Below are positions 7,031 through 8,244 of a DNA stretch of 8,244 bases, piece by piece. Source of the stretch: an uncultured Phycisphaerales bacterium (GTDB lineage: Bacteria > Planctomycetota > Phycisphaerae > Sedimentisphaerales > Anaerobacaceae); contig CALEZT010000099.1 of NCBI GenBank assembly GCA_937927975.1, positions 1-8,244 of the forward strand, written 5' to 3'. The first letter of the stretch is position 1. Every line of letters begins with the position of its first letter. The translations under genes and the position numbers were made by a program. Under the pieces are notes generated by a model. The model saw only the letters and a program-made list of their open reading frames with translations. It ran no database searches and was not told where the DNA came from.

Positions 7031-8197
7031 GTGCAGCTTACCTGGATTACTCGCAGTTTCCTCGATTACCGGATTCCTGTGTTTGCGGAGCTCGACCGTC
7101 TGGTTGATGGTGGGCTGAGCGTCCTCTATTATGGCGAGGTGGTGCCGGAGCGGGTGACGGAGAAGCTGCGGGCGGTGCTGGGGGACCGCGCCGTTGCTCT
7201 TGCTGGAGAATGGAGACTTACGGGCAAAAAGAGGATGGGCGCAGGTTTTGCCAATGCTGGCATCCGAATCCCCTTTCAGCCGGGACTGATCCGGGCGGCC
7301 CGGCGTTCCGAACCCGAGGTCATCGTATCCGACGGGTTCTTTCAGTGGACATATGCGGCGCTGTGGCTTCGGGCCACGCGGCGGATTCCCCATGTGATGT
7401 GTTATGAACGCACCGCCCATACCGAGCGGAATTCGCAGTGGTATCGGGTCGCCTATCGAAAACGGGTGATGCGGTGGATCGATGCGATGTGCTGCAATGG
7501 CCGGTTGTGTGGGGAGTACGCTCAGAGCCTTGGATTTCCCACAGCACGCATCACATATGGTCATATGGTGGCCGACGTCGAAGGCATGATACGGGCGGTT
7601 GCGGGCGTATCAGCCGATCAGGTGGCCGCTCTCAAAGCTCGTCTCAATCTCCGAGGACTGGTGTTCCTCTATGTGGGACGGCTGAATGACCGCAAAGGCA
7701 TTGATAAGCTATTGTCGGCATGGAAGGTGTGTTCCGGCCAGATACAGGCCGGTGGGGCGACGCTTCTACTCGTAGGCGACGGTCCCCAGCGGGGCGAGCT
7801 TGAGCGGTACACTCGCGATCACGGCCTGGCCAACGTTCGCTTCGCCGGAGCGGTAGATTATGATGCACTGGCACCGTTCTACAAAGCGGCCGACGCTTTC
7901 GTCATCCCTACCCTGGAAGACAACTGGAGTCTGGTTGTGCCTGAGGCAATGGCATGTGGCCTGCCCATTCTATGCTCAAAGTACAATGGCTGCTGGCCGG
8001 AGTATGTGACTCCTGCTAATGGTTGGGTCTTCGATCCCTTGAGTCTTGATGACACCGTCAATTGTCTGCGACGATGTTGTGCAGCGAGAGAGAAGTTGCC
8101 TGAGATGGGAAACGAATCGCGACGCATCATCAGCGGCCACACCGCCAAAGAAGCCGCAGCGGCAGTTCATGAAGCCTGTTTGCTGGCGGTACGGCGT
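7031..8197 (+). CDS. GT4-type glycosyltransferase, 3' end missing
   Basis: The frame opens at a GTG at 7031, with AGAGG 7 bases upstream, and runs 389 codons with no stop to 8197, where genomic sequence ends. It is a GT-B enzyme of the GT4 (group 1) family. The N-terminal acceptor half starts MQLTWITRSFLDYRIPVFAE. The donor half has FLYVGRLNDRKGIDKLL (Arg217 and Lys222, the usual donor phosphate contacts), LLLVGDGPQR, and VRFAGAVDYDALAPFYKAAD. It ends with TLEDNWSLVVPEAMACGLPI, where Glu296 and Glu305 stand for the EX7E-like signature in its EDxWxLVVxEAM form. GT4 enzymes are retaining and use nucleotide sugars; here the likely acceptor is a growing lipid-linked glycan. The length suggests only a few residues of the C-terminus are lost. 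Beyond 8197 the frame continues only into adapter sequence, so the added RSEEHTSELQSP tail must not be annotated as protein. Confidence 0.9.
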
Positions 8198-8244
8198 AGA
8201 TCGGAAGAGCACACGTCTGAACTCCAGTCACCGAATACGATCTC
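8198..8244 (+). other. Illumina sequencing adapter (non-genomic artefact)
   Basis: From 8198 the sequence begins AGATCGGAAGAGC and matches the full 34-base TruSeq read-1 adapter through 8231. Eight bases (CGAATACG, 8232-8239) then sit exactly where the i7 index belongs, and ATCTC (8240-8244) is the start of the P7 tail. This is read-through from a short library insert that was not trimmed before assembly. The true genomic end is 8197. Confidence 0.99.

Noticed and set aside
6638..7564. Minus-strand open frame of 308 codons opposite the DUF6625 and GT4 genes.
   Set aside because: It spans two supported + strand genes and their ribosome site, and its translation looks like low-complexity shadow.
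8198..8244. C-terminal extension of the GT4 protein with RSEEHTSELQSP.
   Set aside because: It is translated Illumina adapter, not genomic sequence.

Overview
The window is a one-strand bacterial gene cluster for a cell-surface polysaccharide. It holds seven protein-coding genes, all on the + strand: five glycosyltransferases or glycosyltransferase-like proteins, one nucleotide-sugar dehydratase/reductase, and one membrane sugar O-acyltransferase. Genes are tightly packed, Shine-Dalgarno-like motifs are visible before several starts, and GTG is used as a start, so this is a bacterium. GC content is moderately high in most genes and clearly lower in one. The species cannot be named. An IS4-type transposase remnant and a STELLO-like (DUF288) protein are compatible with an environmental lineage such as Planctomycetota, but that is only a weak guess.

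Layout: (1) 1-480, the 3' part of a STELLO/DUF288-like glycosyltransferase cut by the window start. (2) 491-1441, a short-chain NAD(P)-dependent epimerase/dehydratase most like GDP-6-deoxy-D-mannose reductase. (3) 1466-2425, a family-2 glycosyltransferase. (4) After a 145-base gap with no gene, 2571-4727, a long acyltransferase-3 membrane protein fused to a C-terminal SGNH domain. (5) 4728-4988, a non-genic stretch holding what looks like the C-terminal scrap of an IS4-family transposase, a perfect TATAAT box and a GTG mini-ORF. (6) 4989-6020, a second family-2 glycosyltransferase. (7) 6008-7018, a DUF6625-type putative glycosyltransferase overlapping its neighbour and visibly richer in A+T. 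(8) 7031-8197, a GT4-type glycosyltransferase cut just before its natural C-terminus.

The last 47 bases (8198-8244) are not genomic. They match the Illumina TruSeq read-1 adapter, an 8-base index and the first bases of the P7 tail. The adapter happens to stay in frame with the last gene and adds the artefactual peptide RSEEHTSELQSP. Any annotation must stop at 8197.

How the genes may work together (inference): the reductase would supply a deoxyhexose donor such as GDP-D-rhamnose, the glycosyltransferases would assemble a repeat unit, and the AT3-SGNH protein would O-acylate it at the membrane. No flippase, polymerase, chain-length regulator or initiating phosphoglycosyltransferase is visible, so the cluster probably continues on both sides. 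I see no tRNA, rRNA, CRISPR array or intact mobile element. The least explained parts are the bacterial STELLO-like protein, an Asn where the SGNH domain usually has its catalytic Asp, and the scarred junction at 4728-4988.
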